NCBI GenBank assembly: GCA_034336665.1
Contig: CM067592.1
Coordinates: 40,537,735-40,601,734, forward strand
Source: Luscinia megarhynchos
Taxonomy: Eukaryota; Chordata; Aves; Passeriformes; Turdidae
Direction: 5' to 3'
Length of the DNA: 64,000 nt
The translations under genes and the position numbers were made by a program. Positions within the stretch are counted from its first letter, which is position 1. Each line of letters opens with the position of its first letter. The notes beneath the pieces are model-generated. The model saw only the letters and a list, made by a program, of their open reading frames with translations. It ran no database searches and was not told the origin of the DNA. Shown one piece after another: positions 26,711 to 38,996 of the stretch.

Positions 26711-29700
26711 CACAAATAAAGTAGGTTTGATTCCCTTGTCTGCAAGGATAGATATTCTTGCAGAGAGTAATTCCTAATAGTATCCTAATTGTGGTGCTCT
26801 GCATCAATTTCAGGGACAACTTTGCTTCTCCCTACAAATACCTAATATCCATTTTCATGTCACCCTGTATGCACTGTGTTACAACCCACCTCTGACTCAG
26901 GGCAACTGAGGTTCTCCTTAACAAATCCCTTGGGATGGTTGCATGACAAGATGTATTTATGAACCAGGTTTATTTTTAAATCAATTTGGTTGCAACAGAA
27001 GGGAGACATGTAGCTGTCTTGGTCCTTTCCATAAAAAAATACAATGAAGCAAATATACAAGGAAAAGAAAGAAGTGGAAAGAACAAGAGTAGATTGAGGA
27101 GAGGAAAGGTATCACCATCCATAGGTCCAGCAACAAGACCTGATAGCTGTGATTTAAATGTCCATGGTTGGAGTGACTGCTGAAGTCTCGTTCCGCTGAG
27201 GGTGGGGTGAGGGTAGCACAGCAAAGAGTTTGATGGATTATATACATCCACACCTGGGAACACCCTGATGTTCTGCTGAGGAGGAGGTGGCAGGTGGATG
27301 GGGAGAGTTTCACACTGTACCATTGAGAAGGGAGGAATACCTTCCAGTTTACCTGTGAGTCCGGGATATCTCCCCTGGGGCAGCTTTACGCTGCCAGCCT
27401 TATCGGGAGGGAGGAAGCTGGCAGGATAAAAAGCATTGCCCCACCTCTGCAGGATCTGCTCCTTACTGGCCTTTCCTCTTATCTGGCAGGAAAAGTCCTT
27501 GTTTAAGACATTAATCCTGGGTCATCAGGGAAACAATAGACCGCAGGGCTCACCCAGCCCATCAAAGCAAAGTTATGTAGATCACAGACTAGACTGACAA
27601 AACTCACTCAAAATGGTAACTTGAAGTAAAGAATATACAGGATCAGTAAAATAAAGATAAATTTAAAAAACCTACAAGAAAAAAATCACTCCAAACACAA
27701 TACAGAATACTACATTATTACAATACTACAATATTACATACTTAATACCTTCATTTCTCTTAGAGAAAAACTATGGATTATGTAAGCACAATAGGACCAA
27801 CAGTCTTCATTCCTGCAGTGTTATCTCTGTGGGATGGCAGAGGTTTTTGTGTCCTTAATGTAACATTTCCAGGAAAATGTTTTCATGCACTGATCAAAGA
27901 GAGAAGTTATGTGTTCTGCAGATGCCAGCTCCCTTCTTTTTAATCATTTTAAATGTAAAAAGGTACAAACTGCAGCTTGTTTAGAATGTTGCTTGCTTTT
28001 CATGTTTGCACTGTCAGATGTCTGTAGTGTCTCAAATATGAGGGTACATGTGATGAAGGAAAAAGTAAGGCTGTTTCCCTCTGCTGTATTTAACCAAACC
28101 AAAATGGGAGAGCAACTGGTTTCTCTCAGGCACTCTCAACAATCTGTGTTAGATTTTTTGAGGCTTAAACCAGGGCTGGGGCATCTGATTGCAGAAGGTT
28201 AACTGAAGTTTCAGAAGTTTTTTGGAACTTTTCTCCAGTAAGCATAGAAAATCTTTCTATGTTTGGTGGGGGTGGAATAAAGGAAAGCTGTAGAATTCTA
28301 GTACAGTTTTAATACTGAGAAAAAGCTAAGCTAGAGCCTGTGTAATGTGTAGAGCTCTTTCAGTTTCCCGAAAGTCAGAAACACTTGAAGCTCATTTTAA
28401 AAAGCTTTTCTCAGCAGTATATCCATTTTTCTTGAGTTCTGCTTCTTTCCACCCAACCCGCTGTTTTGCTCTGCTTTTAAACAGAATGTAGAGTGTTTTC
28501 AGGCAAAGCACACTTATTAGTGATTTCATGAGACAAAATTCTCTCAGCTCTATGTAAATGCAGTCCAGACCTGCAGTTACAGCAAAAAAATGGCTTCAGT
28601 AGCCTTCCTGATAGCACACCAGAAACTATCATGACAGTTCCTCTGCTGCATGATGAATATCAGCCTTGAGAGCCTGATTCCAGTATATATCATGTTTTTA
28701 ATGTGATGACACTTTAAAAAAGCTACCAGTGCCTTCCTATTATCCCAACTATGATTAAAGTTAGTACCAGGGAGAGAAGCATTTTCATATACAGCTGCAG
28801 TGTCTCTAGCTCAAAATTTTTACCATCTGGGTCACCATAGATGACTTTACCTTGGAGGCTTTTCATGCACATACTTCTTTTCATCTGCTTTGGCAACCAT
28901 CCTGCATTAATTGTAGAGTGATTAGAAGGCAAGGAAGGTTTGTGCTCTTCAGATTTCAGAAGACCTTCTATTCTCTAGGCAAAACCTAACAGCTCTTGAC
29001 TGCACTCAGGAGAAATTAAAAATACAGCTGAAACTTTGTAACTTTTCTAAATCAGTAGAGTGAGACACTAGTAGGTGTTTGATGGCTAGATTTCTGTGTT
29101 TATGGCCCATATGAAATTATCAAATATACCATGGCAACTAAATCATTGTATGTTTTTAACAAAGTAGCAGGGCTGGATCTTTTTCAGCATCAGCTTTGAC
29201 AAAAGGGCTGATCTGACTGTGATCTGAGTTAGAAGAATGCTACAGCTGTCTGTGCAACATGGACAAGAGGTGACACTGAGCCAAAGGGTGCAAAGCAATT
29301 GATGAAAAACTTAAAATAAATCCTCTTTCGTTTTCTTTCCCGATTAACTCTCTGCCTATTCAGAAGCTGCTCTTGGCCTCAACTCATTTAGCAATGTTAC
29401 AAGAATGGTGAGGCAGAGAGGTAAATTTTCCAGATGCATGCATTGATTTTTCATACACTGTGTGCTGATTTACAGCATCAGAATACACATGATTTTGGCA
29501 CTGACTTTATTAAGAACCATTTTTAGATGAAAACGTCAATTAAAGTTTCTAGCACCTACTTCAAAACCAGCTTTTTTTGCTTGTTTTTAAGATAGCTTTG
29601 GCTCCTACAGTGGTTCTGTGCTGATGAGAATTCAGTTGTCTAGTTCATGTGTTTTTCAGCCAAGAGAAGACTCTGTGTCTATCCTGAACTCCCTGTACTG

Positions 29701-30753
29701 CAGCTTGGTACACCATAGATTTTCCATAGCAAGTTCTGGATAGGTCTGCTGGTGCTACTGAGTGATCTACAACGGGTTAAAAAGCAGTGTCTCAAAATAG
29801 CAAATGTGATGGACGGTGACAATGTCACTGCCCTAGAGAGTGCTTGATTTTTTTGGCACAGTATGCTGATGCTAGACTAGTTCAATAACTTGTGTGTTCC
29901 CAGTGAACCTTAAGAATTCTGACATGAAATTATGTTTTGCTTACTATATTGGATGGGCATGAAACCAGAGGAAAATAATATATCTCTGTCTATCCAATTT
30001 CTTATTTGTATTTTAGCCTCCCTTTATGTGCATAGACTAAAACACTGAATGAAAGAGGTATCTAGTGTTTCTACATATATTTATAGTATGGCTATAAAAG
30101 GTAGTCTCTTACGTTTTAGAGTCCTAGTTTTTTAATGCGAATCTCATCATTGATCAAACAAAAGACAAATTTAATTTTCTTCTCTGTCCCAATTTATTTA
30201 GAAGTGTATGAAATACACCCAAGTGTGTTGAATGTTACATTTCAATCTATAAGGAGTTACTGTATTTTCATTAAGAAAAAGTGAAATTTAATTTCCTGTT
30301 GTATATTAAAATTATTATATTGTATTTAAAGTATTATATTGTTACATTAATTAAAAAGTTGTACATATTAATAAAAAGAGAGAGTCTGCAGTTCTTTTTG
30401 CCTCCAAAGCTTCTGTTGAGAATAGTATTCAAATACTTGTCTCTGTACAGAAGAGATTATTCCATGTAGCATAGGAAGCTGCATAGACTGCACTCCATGA
30501 CCCAGAAAGACTACCAATTTTGTCTGAAATTAATGGGAATTTTGTTGCAGACTTGCAGAGTCTTCACAGCACCTGCAGTTTGCAAACCAGAAAGAGCAGA
30601 GCAGGTAGGAATGTGAGACTCAGACAATGTGGTGTATTTAAACCACTAATTTAAAACACTCAGGGAGTGTTGCCCCAAAACTGGTCAGGTTGGAGATTGT
30701 GACAATTGGCTGGATTAAACACCACTTAGGGAACAAAAGAGATGCTGAAATTG
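26711..30753. other. Non-coding DNA with a GC-richer patch
   Basis: No gene is recognised. About 27180-27570 is GC-richer, has several CpGs, a short hairpin (GGCAGC..TTACG..GCTGCC at about 27381-27397) and a TATA-like AGGATAAAAAG near 27423. It could be an LTR or promoter remnant, but I see no matching copy in the window. The remainder is ordinary AT-rich unique sequence. Confidence 0.55.
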
Positions 30754-30780
30754 AAAAAAAAAAAAAAAAAAAAAAAAAAA
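30754..30780. repeat. Poly(A) run
   Basis: Twenty-seven consecutive A residues separate AT-rich DNA on the left from a GC-rich patch on the right. It may be the tail of an old retroposed transcript on the + strand, but I found no target-site duplication. Confidence 0.92.
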
Positions 30781-31165
30781 TCAGCCTGAAGAGAGGTTCA
30801 GGAGAAGCCCAAGGGCTGCAGTGGCAGAAGGGATGGAAGCAGGAGCAGAATCCATCAGGGCTCAGTTTGACACCACACAAGTCACCAGGGTGCCCTGGCC
30901 TCTGCCCTCCAGGGCTGCCCTGAGCAGCCTCTGCTCCTGTCTGTCTGTCTGTCTGTCTGCCTGCTGCCCACGGAGAGGGGCCCCTGCTGGGCTGCTGGCT
31001 GGGAGCTCTCCCGGAACCTCCACCCCGGAGGGTTTGCAGCAGGGATCTCAGGAGGAGAGAGCCTCCATCACCTGGGGCTGCTCCAGGGAAACTGCAGGGA
31101 TTGCACTGCAGGGGTTGGTAACAGAGGAGTGCTCAGGGTCTGGGGATCTTTATAGCACTTTCTGA
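30781..31165. other. GC-rich unassigned patch with a short (CTGT)n array
   Basis: This patch is clearly GC-richer than both flanks and includes a CTGT/CTGC array at 30937-30963. Overlapping frames are open for 77-114 codons, but they are compositional and resemble no known protein. It could be a worn LTR or other repeat; I cannot assign it. Confidence 0.45.
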
Positions 31166-31703
31166 AGGGCTCCTGATGTGTAGTTCATGAGTTGTGTTGC
31201 TGACACTGATCTCAAAAGTGTAGCTCACTGATTGCCAGTTAATTACATGTCAGTAATAAATTAATAAACCACTTTGATCCTGATTTGGTTTAACACCATG
31301 AACATTTTTTTGCCCTGTGATACAAGGTTTATTAAAGTAAATGAACAGAACAGTAGAAGACACAAAAAGCCAGGAAGGTGTTTTGAAATTGTGTATATGT
31401 ACACGAAACATAGCAATAAATGAGCTTAATCATTGTAAGTGCAGAAATTATCTCTCTTTGGACATCAAAGATTGGGTACCAGCAATTTTTTTCTAAATAC
31501 ATATAGAAAAAAAAATCTTTCTATATCTGAAAGGCTGAATTTCAAGAACTGAATCCTTTCAAGTGGAAATGCCAGATATCTGCAAAATTTGCTTTGTTAT
31601 TCTAATGGCCTACAGCAGTTTCCTAAATCTAACAAAACAGACGGATGGATTTGGCTGCGGCTGCTGCACACATGCAAAAAAAAGAAAAGAGGCCAGTTAG
31701 AAA
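31166..31703. other. Unique non-coding DNA
   Basis: AT-rich, with no gene or repeat family recognised. Confidence 0.6.
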
Positions 31704-31909
31704 TCTCTCCTCTCCTCTCCTCCTCCTCCCTCTCCTCTCCCTCTCCCTCCTCCTCCCTCCTCCCTCCTCTCCCTCCCTCTCCCTCCTCCTCTCCCTCCTC
31801 CCTCTCCCTCCTCTCTCCTCTCCTCCCTCTCCTCCCTCTCCTCCCTCTCTCCTCCCTCCTCCTCCTCCTCTCCCCCTCCCTCCTCCTCCTCCTCTCCCTC
31901 CTCCTCCTT
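31704..31909. repeat. 206-bp pure pyrimidine tract (CTCCT/CCCTC units)
   Basis: Every base from 31704 to 31909 on the + strand is C or T, in irregular TCC, CTCC and CCCTC units. The Arg/Glu/Gly-rich minus-strand frame and the Leu/Pro/Ser-rich plus-strand frame across it are artefacts. Such polypurine-polypyrimidine mirror-rich tracts can form triplex (H-) DNA. Confidence 0.97.
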
Positions 31910-32808
31910 AGATGTTCATACACTGGCCTGCTTCTGGGCATGCTCTTTGAAGGAAGAAAGATATGGTGAGTTTTGCTGAAGGGCATAAAATATGTATGAC
32001 AAAGTTTTTTCTTATAGAAGAAGCCTGAGGGGGTCTTTTTCAGCTATTTCTCATGCGGTGGGGTGGCTAGCTTTGAGATGTCTGGGTCAGGTTTCTGGCT
32101 GTTGCAGAAGATAAAGAATCACTGTTTAATTTGGATTTTTTTTTTTGTCCCTGATCATTCATCCTTCTGGCATTTTCTGTGGATTTTTGTTTTGCTTATT
32201 TTCTGCCTGCCTTTCTACTCATGCATTTTTGTACTGTATCTCTTTGAACCTCCCTAACAAAATTTAATGAATGTGATGATGATGGCTTCACTAACCATGA
32301 AGCATACCAAATTCTTTTTTTCTTACCTCTTTCTTTCTTGCCGGTTTCTTTCATGTGTCTTTCTCCTGTTTTTTTTTCTATTCTTTATGGCACCTATTAC
32401 CTGTGGTTGGACACCAGATGCCCACCAAACCTCCTCTAACACTCCCCTCCTCAGCTGTAGAGAAAATGCAATGAAAGACTCATGGGTCAAGAGAGGGACA
32501 GGGAAGAGTCACTCACCAACTATCATAAAGAGCAAAATGGCTTAAATTTGGGCAAGGGCTTAAATCTGGGAAATTTAAACTTGGGAAGTTTAATTTATTG
32601 TCAATTAAATCACAGTAGGATAATGAGAAACAAAGCCAAGTATTAAAACACCTTTGTGACCAAATCTCTGAAAACCAGAATTAGACTCCTAACATCATTT
32701 TATTGTGTTGAAGAGGCATCCTTTATTCAGGAACCTGAAAGGGCATGGGCTATCACTCCTCCTAACATGCTTCCTGGTTTCTACAAGTGTGTTGCTAATA
32801 CACAGTTG
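31910..32808. other. Unique non-coding DNA
   Basis: T-rich sequence (for example 32320-32390) gives Phe/Leu-rich open frames up to 92 codons that look compositional. No gene is recognised. Confidence 0.6.
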
Positions 32809-33991
32809 TGTTGGTTTCACGTGCTCGGGGGAGGGGTGGATTCGCCTCAGGGACGGCTCTATGAGGCTGGGGAATGGGAGGGACTCTGGGAGCTTCCCCT
32901 GTGAGCTGCTGGCACCAATCAGAGAGCTGATTTGGTGATGGACAGCTCGGGAAACCAATGAAAAGTTATTTCGCTTTCACAAATCACAGTGGATCGAATA
33001 AGCTGCTCTCTTTCGGCTGCCGGGAAGTGAGGTGGCTGTGGCCGGGGCACCGACCCCGGCCCGGCTCCGGGCTCGGCGGGGGGGCCCGGCCCGGCCGCAT
33101 GGTCCCGGCCCCCCCTGACCGCTTGGCTCCGGGTAGTCCCGGCCCTGGCCTGGTGGCCCCGGGCTCCGCATGGCACCAGCACCGGCCGCATGGCTCCGGC
33201 ACCAGCCCCAGCCCCGTGGCAGAAGAGGCCTCCAGCTGCCCATGTGGTTTCTTCACGATCTGGATACAAAGCTCCCCTGAATGAGAAAGAATAAAGCATG
33301 GAGTCTATAGAAGTCAGCAGAATGAAGATAAAGTTCCTGATGGGAAAAGATTGAAAAGATGCAACTGATAAGTAGCTGAAAACCTTTTTTGTGGGCTAAG
33401 GGGATTGTGACTGCACTAAAATTCCTTTAAACTGTGAAATATACTTAGGGAGGTTTGGGGTGCTTGAGAAGAAGACTTTTTGCCTCGGGGAAATGGAGCT
33501 CTCTCTGTTCTGGGACTGGAATATGAACAGAGACATTTGATAGAGAAGCAGATGAAGAGAATTCTGTCTTTCAGCAGCCTGCCTTTAAAAGTGATACCCC
33601 AAGTGTGTAACATAACAGCTCTGGAAGGACTGTGAAAAATGGGAGGAGAGTCATATTTGCAATATTCTCCCGGGCAGATATAGAATGTGAAGGTGAAGAC
33701 ACCCCCTAAGCTTAAACTAAAAAAGGGACTTTTCTCTCTTAAGTGAACTGAAATGATTATTTGGGTGGATAATTGACTGAATTGTTTTCTGTATGATGTT
33801 GTTAAGGAATGTGGAATGAAGGGAGGAGGCAATAATCTAGGAATCTTATTCTGAACTCTTTTTTTGTTAGTAATAAATTTCTTCTTGTACCTTTTTAAGT
33901 TTTGAGCCTGCATTGTCTTTACTCCTAAATCCTATCTCTAAAAAGAAATTGAATATATTAAAATTGGCAAAACCCAAGTCACACCGTGACA
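32809..33991 (+). mobile_element. Solo LTR (LTR-B) with CpG-rich core
   Basis: This is the better preserved partner of LTR-A. It starts TGTTGGTTTCACGTG and ends ACACCGTGACA, giving TG..CA termini. Visible promoter-like elements are an E-box CACGTG (32818-32823), CCAAT boxes near 32914 and 32955, and a strongly GC- and CpG-rich block at about 33020-33235. A canonical AATAAA lies at 33872-33877, about 115 bp before the 3' end. No gag, pol or env sequence adjoins it, so it is probably a solo LTR. Exact target-site duplications are not apparent: the flanks read ACAGTTG on the left and ACAATCA on the right. The minus-strand frame of 165 codons (33416-33913) is a shadow within it. The identity rests on homology to LTR-A plus this architecture; I cannot name the family with certainty. 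Confidence 0.78.
33872..33877 (+). terminator. Poly(A) signal of LTR-B
   Basis: AATAAA, followed by the TTTCTTC..TTTTTAAG T-rich stretch expected downstream of a retroviral R region. The equivalent site in LTR-A is AGTAAA. Confidence 0.6.
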
Positions 33992-36770
33992 ACAATCAAT
34001 ATATACATATTATAATTTGCTTATTACCATAAAACCCCTCCCCAAAACTTTATCCTTGTTTTGGCTGTAGCTGCACTCCTGAATCAGATGTTCAAACATC
34101 CTTGCCTAGAGAACAATTTCTGAATGTCTTACTTCTCTGCTGAAGGTCCACACAGTGTCTTCTCTGCTAGAGTTCCCAGTCACGGTGTCTTTGTACTAAA
34201 AGCTCAGTTACAGTAGAAATTGGATTAACATTTTTTGGTACCACCTTTCCCCCCCTAATTCTTCCTGCGCTTGTCTTTATTCCTGATACTCTTCTGCCTC
34301 TCCTTCCTCTGGGGGAGGACTCCTCACACTCTTCCCCTGTTCCAGTGGGAGGCCCCTTTCACAGGAGACAGTCCTCCATGAATTTTTCATTAATGCATCA
34401 TTACCAGGACAATAAAGCCAATGGTTGTCTCTTGTTACAGCACTTAATTATGCCTATCTAACCAGTACCTGTGGATTGTAGTGAACTGTTTTATTTTTCT
34501 TATGCCTCTATTCTTTGGCTTCTTACGGGGTAAATATGATTATTTTTGAACAAGAAAACGGATACTGTTGTTAACATTGCAATAAGCAAATGATACAAAG
34601 CTACTGTTTAAGGGGAAAAATTCCCAGTCTTTAAATTAAAGGAACTGCAGTGAACAAAATACTTAACCAAAGGAAAATTTTAAACTACACACTAAGGAAA
34701 TATTTCTGATTGCAATAAAGCCGAAGTGATATTGTAATCTTTTTAGAGTGTTTATTCACATCCTGGTGTATCTTTTATTTACCAATGAAGAAATTTCCTT
34801 CCTTAGGTGTTCAACTGTTAAAATTATTTCTCATATTAGACTAAAATAGTTCACCTCTAATAGCAAATGCAGTTCTTAAAATGGAAATTCAGTGCTCTCT
34901 TATCATACAAAAAGTGGCTACTTTGTTTTAGTTAGTGACTTCTTTGCTGATCTATTTCAGAATTACTTGGAAAGCAATGGTATTGTTATAAACAGGTGGT
35001 GGCAACTTGGATTGCTGATGTTAATGCTCATCACATGGGTGGAAATAAATAAGGAAACACAGACTTGCACTGGAAACACTTCTGGAATTTTTTTGCTACT
35101 GCAGATAGAAAGTGTCAGGGAAAAGAGGTATTGGTATTGCCTTGCTACAGGGCCATGAGTAATGACTACTAAAATTACCATTGACAGCAAGGCCTCTGAC
35201 TGTAGTCCTGCTTCTGAAAATAGATGGAAATGTAATGGCTTTCCTTAATCATGTATTTCTCTGCCCAGTGAGATGCTGTCTCCCAGGAATATTGTTTGGA
35301 CAAGTTACTGAAAGGATGTAAGAAATGCTAATGATGTACTCAGCAACACATCAATAGATGGTAATTAATTGTCTCTCATCCATCAGATTTTATTTCAGTG
35401 TTCTGAGCTTGCAGTATTAGTTTCACTTCTTTTGCTAGCCAGAATTTTCTGCTATGGGATTTTAATTTTATTTTTGTCTCAGACACCAAAAATAATGTCC
35501 CAGCCCAAAACTAAACAAGTCCTAATTACTGATATTTTTTGTTATTTAACATTCACATATTTCAGTACTGCTGAAGCCAGTCAGAGGTAAGACATTCTTA
35601 GGGTTTACCTCAAGTATCTGACTTTGGTACTCTGAGAGACAACGTCAATATTAATGGAGATAATAAAATGAAATCCAATTCTATTTGGATTCTTTGAACC
35701 TGTGTCAAAATGGTGTCACATTTTATAACTGAAAATAGAAGTAGAATTTGAAAACATATTCAAGTAGATTCTGTTATAATCAGGTACTTTATGCTGCAGA
35801 TTTCTAGAGAATCCTTTCAAAGAGAGATTTAGATCCTTGATGGTAAACCGACTTCTGACTTCTGTTGTTTTATACCTTTTTATATCTAAAGTGTCCTCAC
35901 TAAAAAGCCCTCTATGGATGAATTTCCTTTCTGACAGCAGATTTATAATGATGCAATGTATTACTTAAATAAATGCCAGGCAAGTGAAAGACATCTCATC
36001 TGTTTTGAAATATAGCAACAATGATCACGTTTTTAAATTGTATGCTTTTTCAATTTCATAATCTGTTTTTATACTTCCTGTATATTAAGAATATTTCTGA
36101 ACTTTTCTGATCTTTTCCTACAGACATCACAGGCTACTGGTTCAATAAAAGACCTATACCTGGTTTATTTAATTCTTTTTCCTCTTCTTTTATTTTTCCT
36201 CCCTCCATTTAGTGTTATGAAATTAAATATTGAGGTGATTTTACAAAACAAAAACTGTGGTCTATTAAAAAATAATACTTAATTAAAGGTTTTGTTTTTC
36301 TTTTTTCCCCCCCAGTTCTCCAGTGGTAGGGAATAGGGAAAGTTGCCAAATTAGGACTGAATGTTCTTAGTGATTTGATTTACTGTTCATAAACTGTTAA
36401 GAAACTGATTACTGCATCTGACAGCAAATCAAGTGACTGATACTTTCATAAGCTTGGAAAGGATTGTGCAACTGTCTCAGCAGAGGTTTAATGTGCTAGA
36501 CATGCCTCTGAAAGCAGAGTCTGTTACTGTCTGTTCAAATGAAATGCTACCTTGCTCCCTTGGTTTCAATGGTAAAACAACTCCTTGCTTAACCAAGTGC
36601 CGAAGCGCAGCTCTTCTGCAGAAAACAAAGGTCCACACAGGTTATTGAAAAGACTTACTATAGATGCATGACATCTGCTGGTTTATATTTCTGTGGTTTA
36701 AACACACCAACAAGAAATCAAGAACTTGTCTTGATCTTTAGCCATTGCTTTGGAGGAAATTTGACTGTTA
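33992..36770. other. Non-coding DNA between LTR-B and the provirus
   Basis: Apart from the minus-strand repeat scrap at 34262-34396, this is AT-rich unique sequence with no recognised gene. Confidence 0.6.
34262..34396 (-). repeat. Second fragment of the 23.8-kb LTR-like repeat
   Basis: Read on the minus strand, it contains TTCATGGAGGACTGTCTCCTG, which also occurs at 24034-24054 on the + strand. It is followed by the GGAACAGGGGAAGAG-like and GTGAGGAGTCC segments seen in that repeat. It is a truncated copy in the opposite orientation. Confidence 0.6.
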
Positions 36771-36775
36771 GGGTA
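36771..36775. repeat. Target-site duplication, left copy (GGGTA)
   Basis: GGGTA lies directly outside the left LTR (TGTCC..) and is repeated exactly outside the right LTR at 43466-43470. Five base pairs is the usual duplication length for ERVL-type (class III) insertions. Confidence 0.93.
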
Positions 36776-37430
36776 TGTCCAAGTTTGGACAAACTTAGGG
36801 AAAAAACTCCCAGAAGAGCTTCCCAGGAAATAAGAAAAAAAAATTTCACTCAGGGGGAAAAGTGGAAAAAACTTATTTATTAACACATACAAGAGAAACA
36901 CTTCCCAGCACAGACCCAGGTGACAAAAAAGTTTTCACCGAGAGAGAGAAACTTGGACGCTTTGATCTTTACTAGAAGGGCGAAATGCTTCTCTGGCCGG
37001 TGTCCAGCAGCAGGCCGCAGGGTTCCTCCCGGAGCTGGTGCTGAATCCTCGGGGGTGAGGGGGAGAAGGGAGAGGGGGAGAGAGAGAGAGAAAGAAAAAA
37101 AACAGCCGGAATAGCTAGCAAGCCTTAAACAGCAGCGAGCTAAACCGAATAATTTAAGCAATATAAAGTCAAAAAAAAATCAAGAAAAAAAAACTAAAAA
37201 ACAGCTAACTCACAAACCAGGCCACGAGCCACCACCACAGCAGCGATAGCCACCCGCAGCAGTAGTCAGAGCTAAGCGCAGCAGCCGCTGGAGCCACCCC
37301 CCAAGCCAAGCCTCGCTGCAAACCAAGGCCATTCCCGCAGAGCAGAGCCCATGGCCCCTCCCCGGGAGCAGACAGCTTCATGGCCAAGGGGGGCAGGGTG
37401 AGGAGTTAGTCAAATCATTAACCCAGGACA
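36776..37430 (-). repeat. 3' LTR of the provirus
   Basis: 655 bp with TG..CA ends (viral sense TGTCCTGGG .. GGACA), closely matching 42808-43465. In viral sense the 5' half is GC-rich and the end A/T-rich with an AATAAA signal (36881-36876). I could not assign a convincing TATA box; a weak TTTATAT lies at 37167-37161. Apparent frames on both strands are shadows. Confidence 0.95.
36876..36881 (-). terminator. Poly(A) signal in the 3' LTR
   Basis: AATAAA in viral sense, within GTTAATAAATAAG, about 100 bp before the LTR end. The same site is kept in the other LTR at 42908-42913. Confidence 0.75.
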
Positions 37431-37446
37431 TTCCACCCCTTATCCC
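37431..37446 (-). promoter_or_regulatory. Polypurine tract
   Basis: In viral sense GGGATAAGGGGTGGAA directly abuts the start of the 3' LTR. It is almost all purine, as expected for the primer of plus-strand DNA synthesis. Confidence 0.85.
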
Positions 37447-37551
37447 ATATCGTGATCATTGACACACGATTGGGATATACACTCATTAAACACAATATGA
37501 AAACTTTTTCTGGCTTGCTTAAACTTTCAACATTTACATATTTCTTTTGTC

Positions 37552-38422
37552 TCATTCCACAGTCAGATCTCCCTGAGGTACACAGCGGGTTGTTTTATCT
37601 TTCTGCATTATCCACCAAGTACATCCAGGTCCTTGAGCAAAGGCAATTTCGAATGGGTTTGCCTGTACTCGAGGCAGGATTAATCTATACTGTCTTCCCT
37701 AGCAATTCTCTGACATGGGCCGCTGGGACTTTGTCTCCATCTACTGTATTAAGGCACTCAGATTGGGCAGGACTTGCTCGGTTGGTGGAACCTCGAGTGT
37801 TGACTAACTAAGTGGCCTTTGCCAAATGCTGCTTCTAATTTTTAAAGGATCCCCCACCCAATGCCTTTAAGGTGGTTTTTAACAATTCATTGTACCTCTC
37901 CACTTTACCTGCAGCTGGTGCATGGTAAGGGATGTGGTACACTCACTCAATACCGTGTTCCCTAGCCCAGGTGTTGACAAGGTTATTCTTAAAATGAGTC
38001 CCATTGTCTGACTCGATCCTCTCAGGGGTACCATGCCTTTAAAGGACCTGTTTTTCCAGGCCCAGGATGGTGTTGCGGGCAGTAGCGTGAGATACAGGGT
38101 AGGTCTCCAACCATCCGGTGGTGGCTTCCACTATGGTTAGCACATAACGTTTGCCCTGGCGGGTCTGTGGCAGTGCGATGTAATCAATCTGCCAAACCTC
38201 CCCATACCGGTACTTGGACCACCGTCCTCCATACCAGAGGGGCTTCACTCGCTTGGCCTGCTTGATGGCAGCGCAAGTGTCACAATCATGAATAACTTGA
38301 GTAATGCTGTCTATGGTAAGATCCACCCCTCGGTCTCGTGCCCACTTATAGGTGGCATTCCTCCCCTGATGGCCTGAGGCATTATGGGCCCATCGAGCCA
38401 GGAACAACTCTCCCTTATGTTT
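37552..38422 (-). pseudogene. pol: Retroviral integrase, broken
   Basis: This is the C-terminal part of pol, which joins viral DNA to the host chromosome. The zinc-binding N-terminal domain is visible: His residues in AHNASGH followed by CDTC (about 38395-38280). All three catalytic acidic residues of the DDE core are present: Asp in WQIDYI (codon 38185-38183), Asp in SDNGTHF (38008-38006) and Glu in GKVERYN (37900-37898). The frame is interrupted by stops at 38039 (TAA), 37943 (TGA), 37835, 37808 and 37685 (TAG). Near 37650 the homology appears to move to another frame, ending at TGA 37554-37552. This is the only likely frameshift in the whole gag-pro-pol. No env follows. Confidence 0.9.
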
Positions 38423-38996
38423 CTAATTTAAATCTATTTTCAACCCCCCTATTTTTGCTGCTTGATTTACTTGATGGTTATTTCGCTGTTCTTTATTAGC
38501 TCTACTTCTGGGGACATGGGCGTCTACATGGCGAACCTTCACGGGTAGCTTGTCTAACCGAGTAGCTATGTCTTTCCACTTTTCAGCAGCCTAGATTGGT
38601 CTTCCTCTGCGCTGCCAGTTCGTCTCTTTCCATCTCTGCAGCCATCCCCACAAAGCGTTGGCTACCATCCAGGAATCAGTGTAAAGATAGAGCTTTGGCC
38701 ACCTCTCTCTTTTGGCAATATTCAAAGCCAGTTGGACAGCTTTGAGTTCAGCGAATTGACTAGACCCTCCTTTTCTTTTAGTAGCTTTTGCAACTCGTCG
38801 TGTAGGGCTCCATACAGCTGCTTTTTATTTTCGATTTGTCCCTACAATGCGACAGGAACCGTCGGTGAACAGGGCATAGCGAATTTCCTCTGCCGGTAGC
38901 TGGTTGTAAGGTGGTGCTTCTTCAGCCCGGGTCACCGGTTCTTGTTCCTCATCTGTCACACCAAAACTTTCTCCCTCTGGCCAGTTGGTAATTATT
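38423..38996 (-). pseudogene. pol: Retroviral RNase H domain, broken
   Basis: The domain degrades the RNA strand of the RNA-DNA hybrid during reverse transcription. Catalytic positions are visible: Asp in FTDGSC (codon 38863-38861), Glu in FAELKAVQLA, Asp in LYTDSWMV (38677-38675) and the late motif VRHVDAHVP. It is in the same frame as RT and integrase. Stops lie at 38825 (TAA), 38591 (TAG) and 38423 (TAG). The domain start is approximate. Confidence 0.88.

Noticed and set aside
31589..31986. 126- and 129-codon frames over the pyrimidine tract
   Set aside because: The Leu/Pro/Ser-rich and Arg/Glu/Gly-rich products come directly from the low-complexity DNA.
32919..33299. Pro/Gly/Ala/Arg-rich frames of 88-126 codons in LTR-B
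   Set aside because: They result from the GC-rich block, which lacks stop codons in several frames on both strands; no family resemblance.
37431..37560. A small env or accessory gene between integrase and the 3' LTR
   Set aside because: Only about 120 bp are available, and they hold the polypurine tract and no meaningful open frame.
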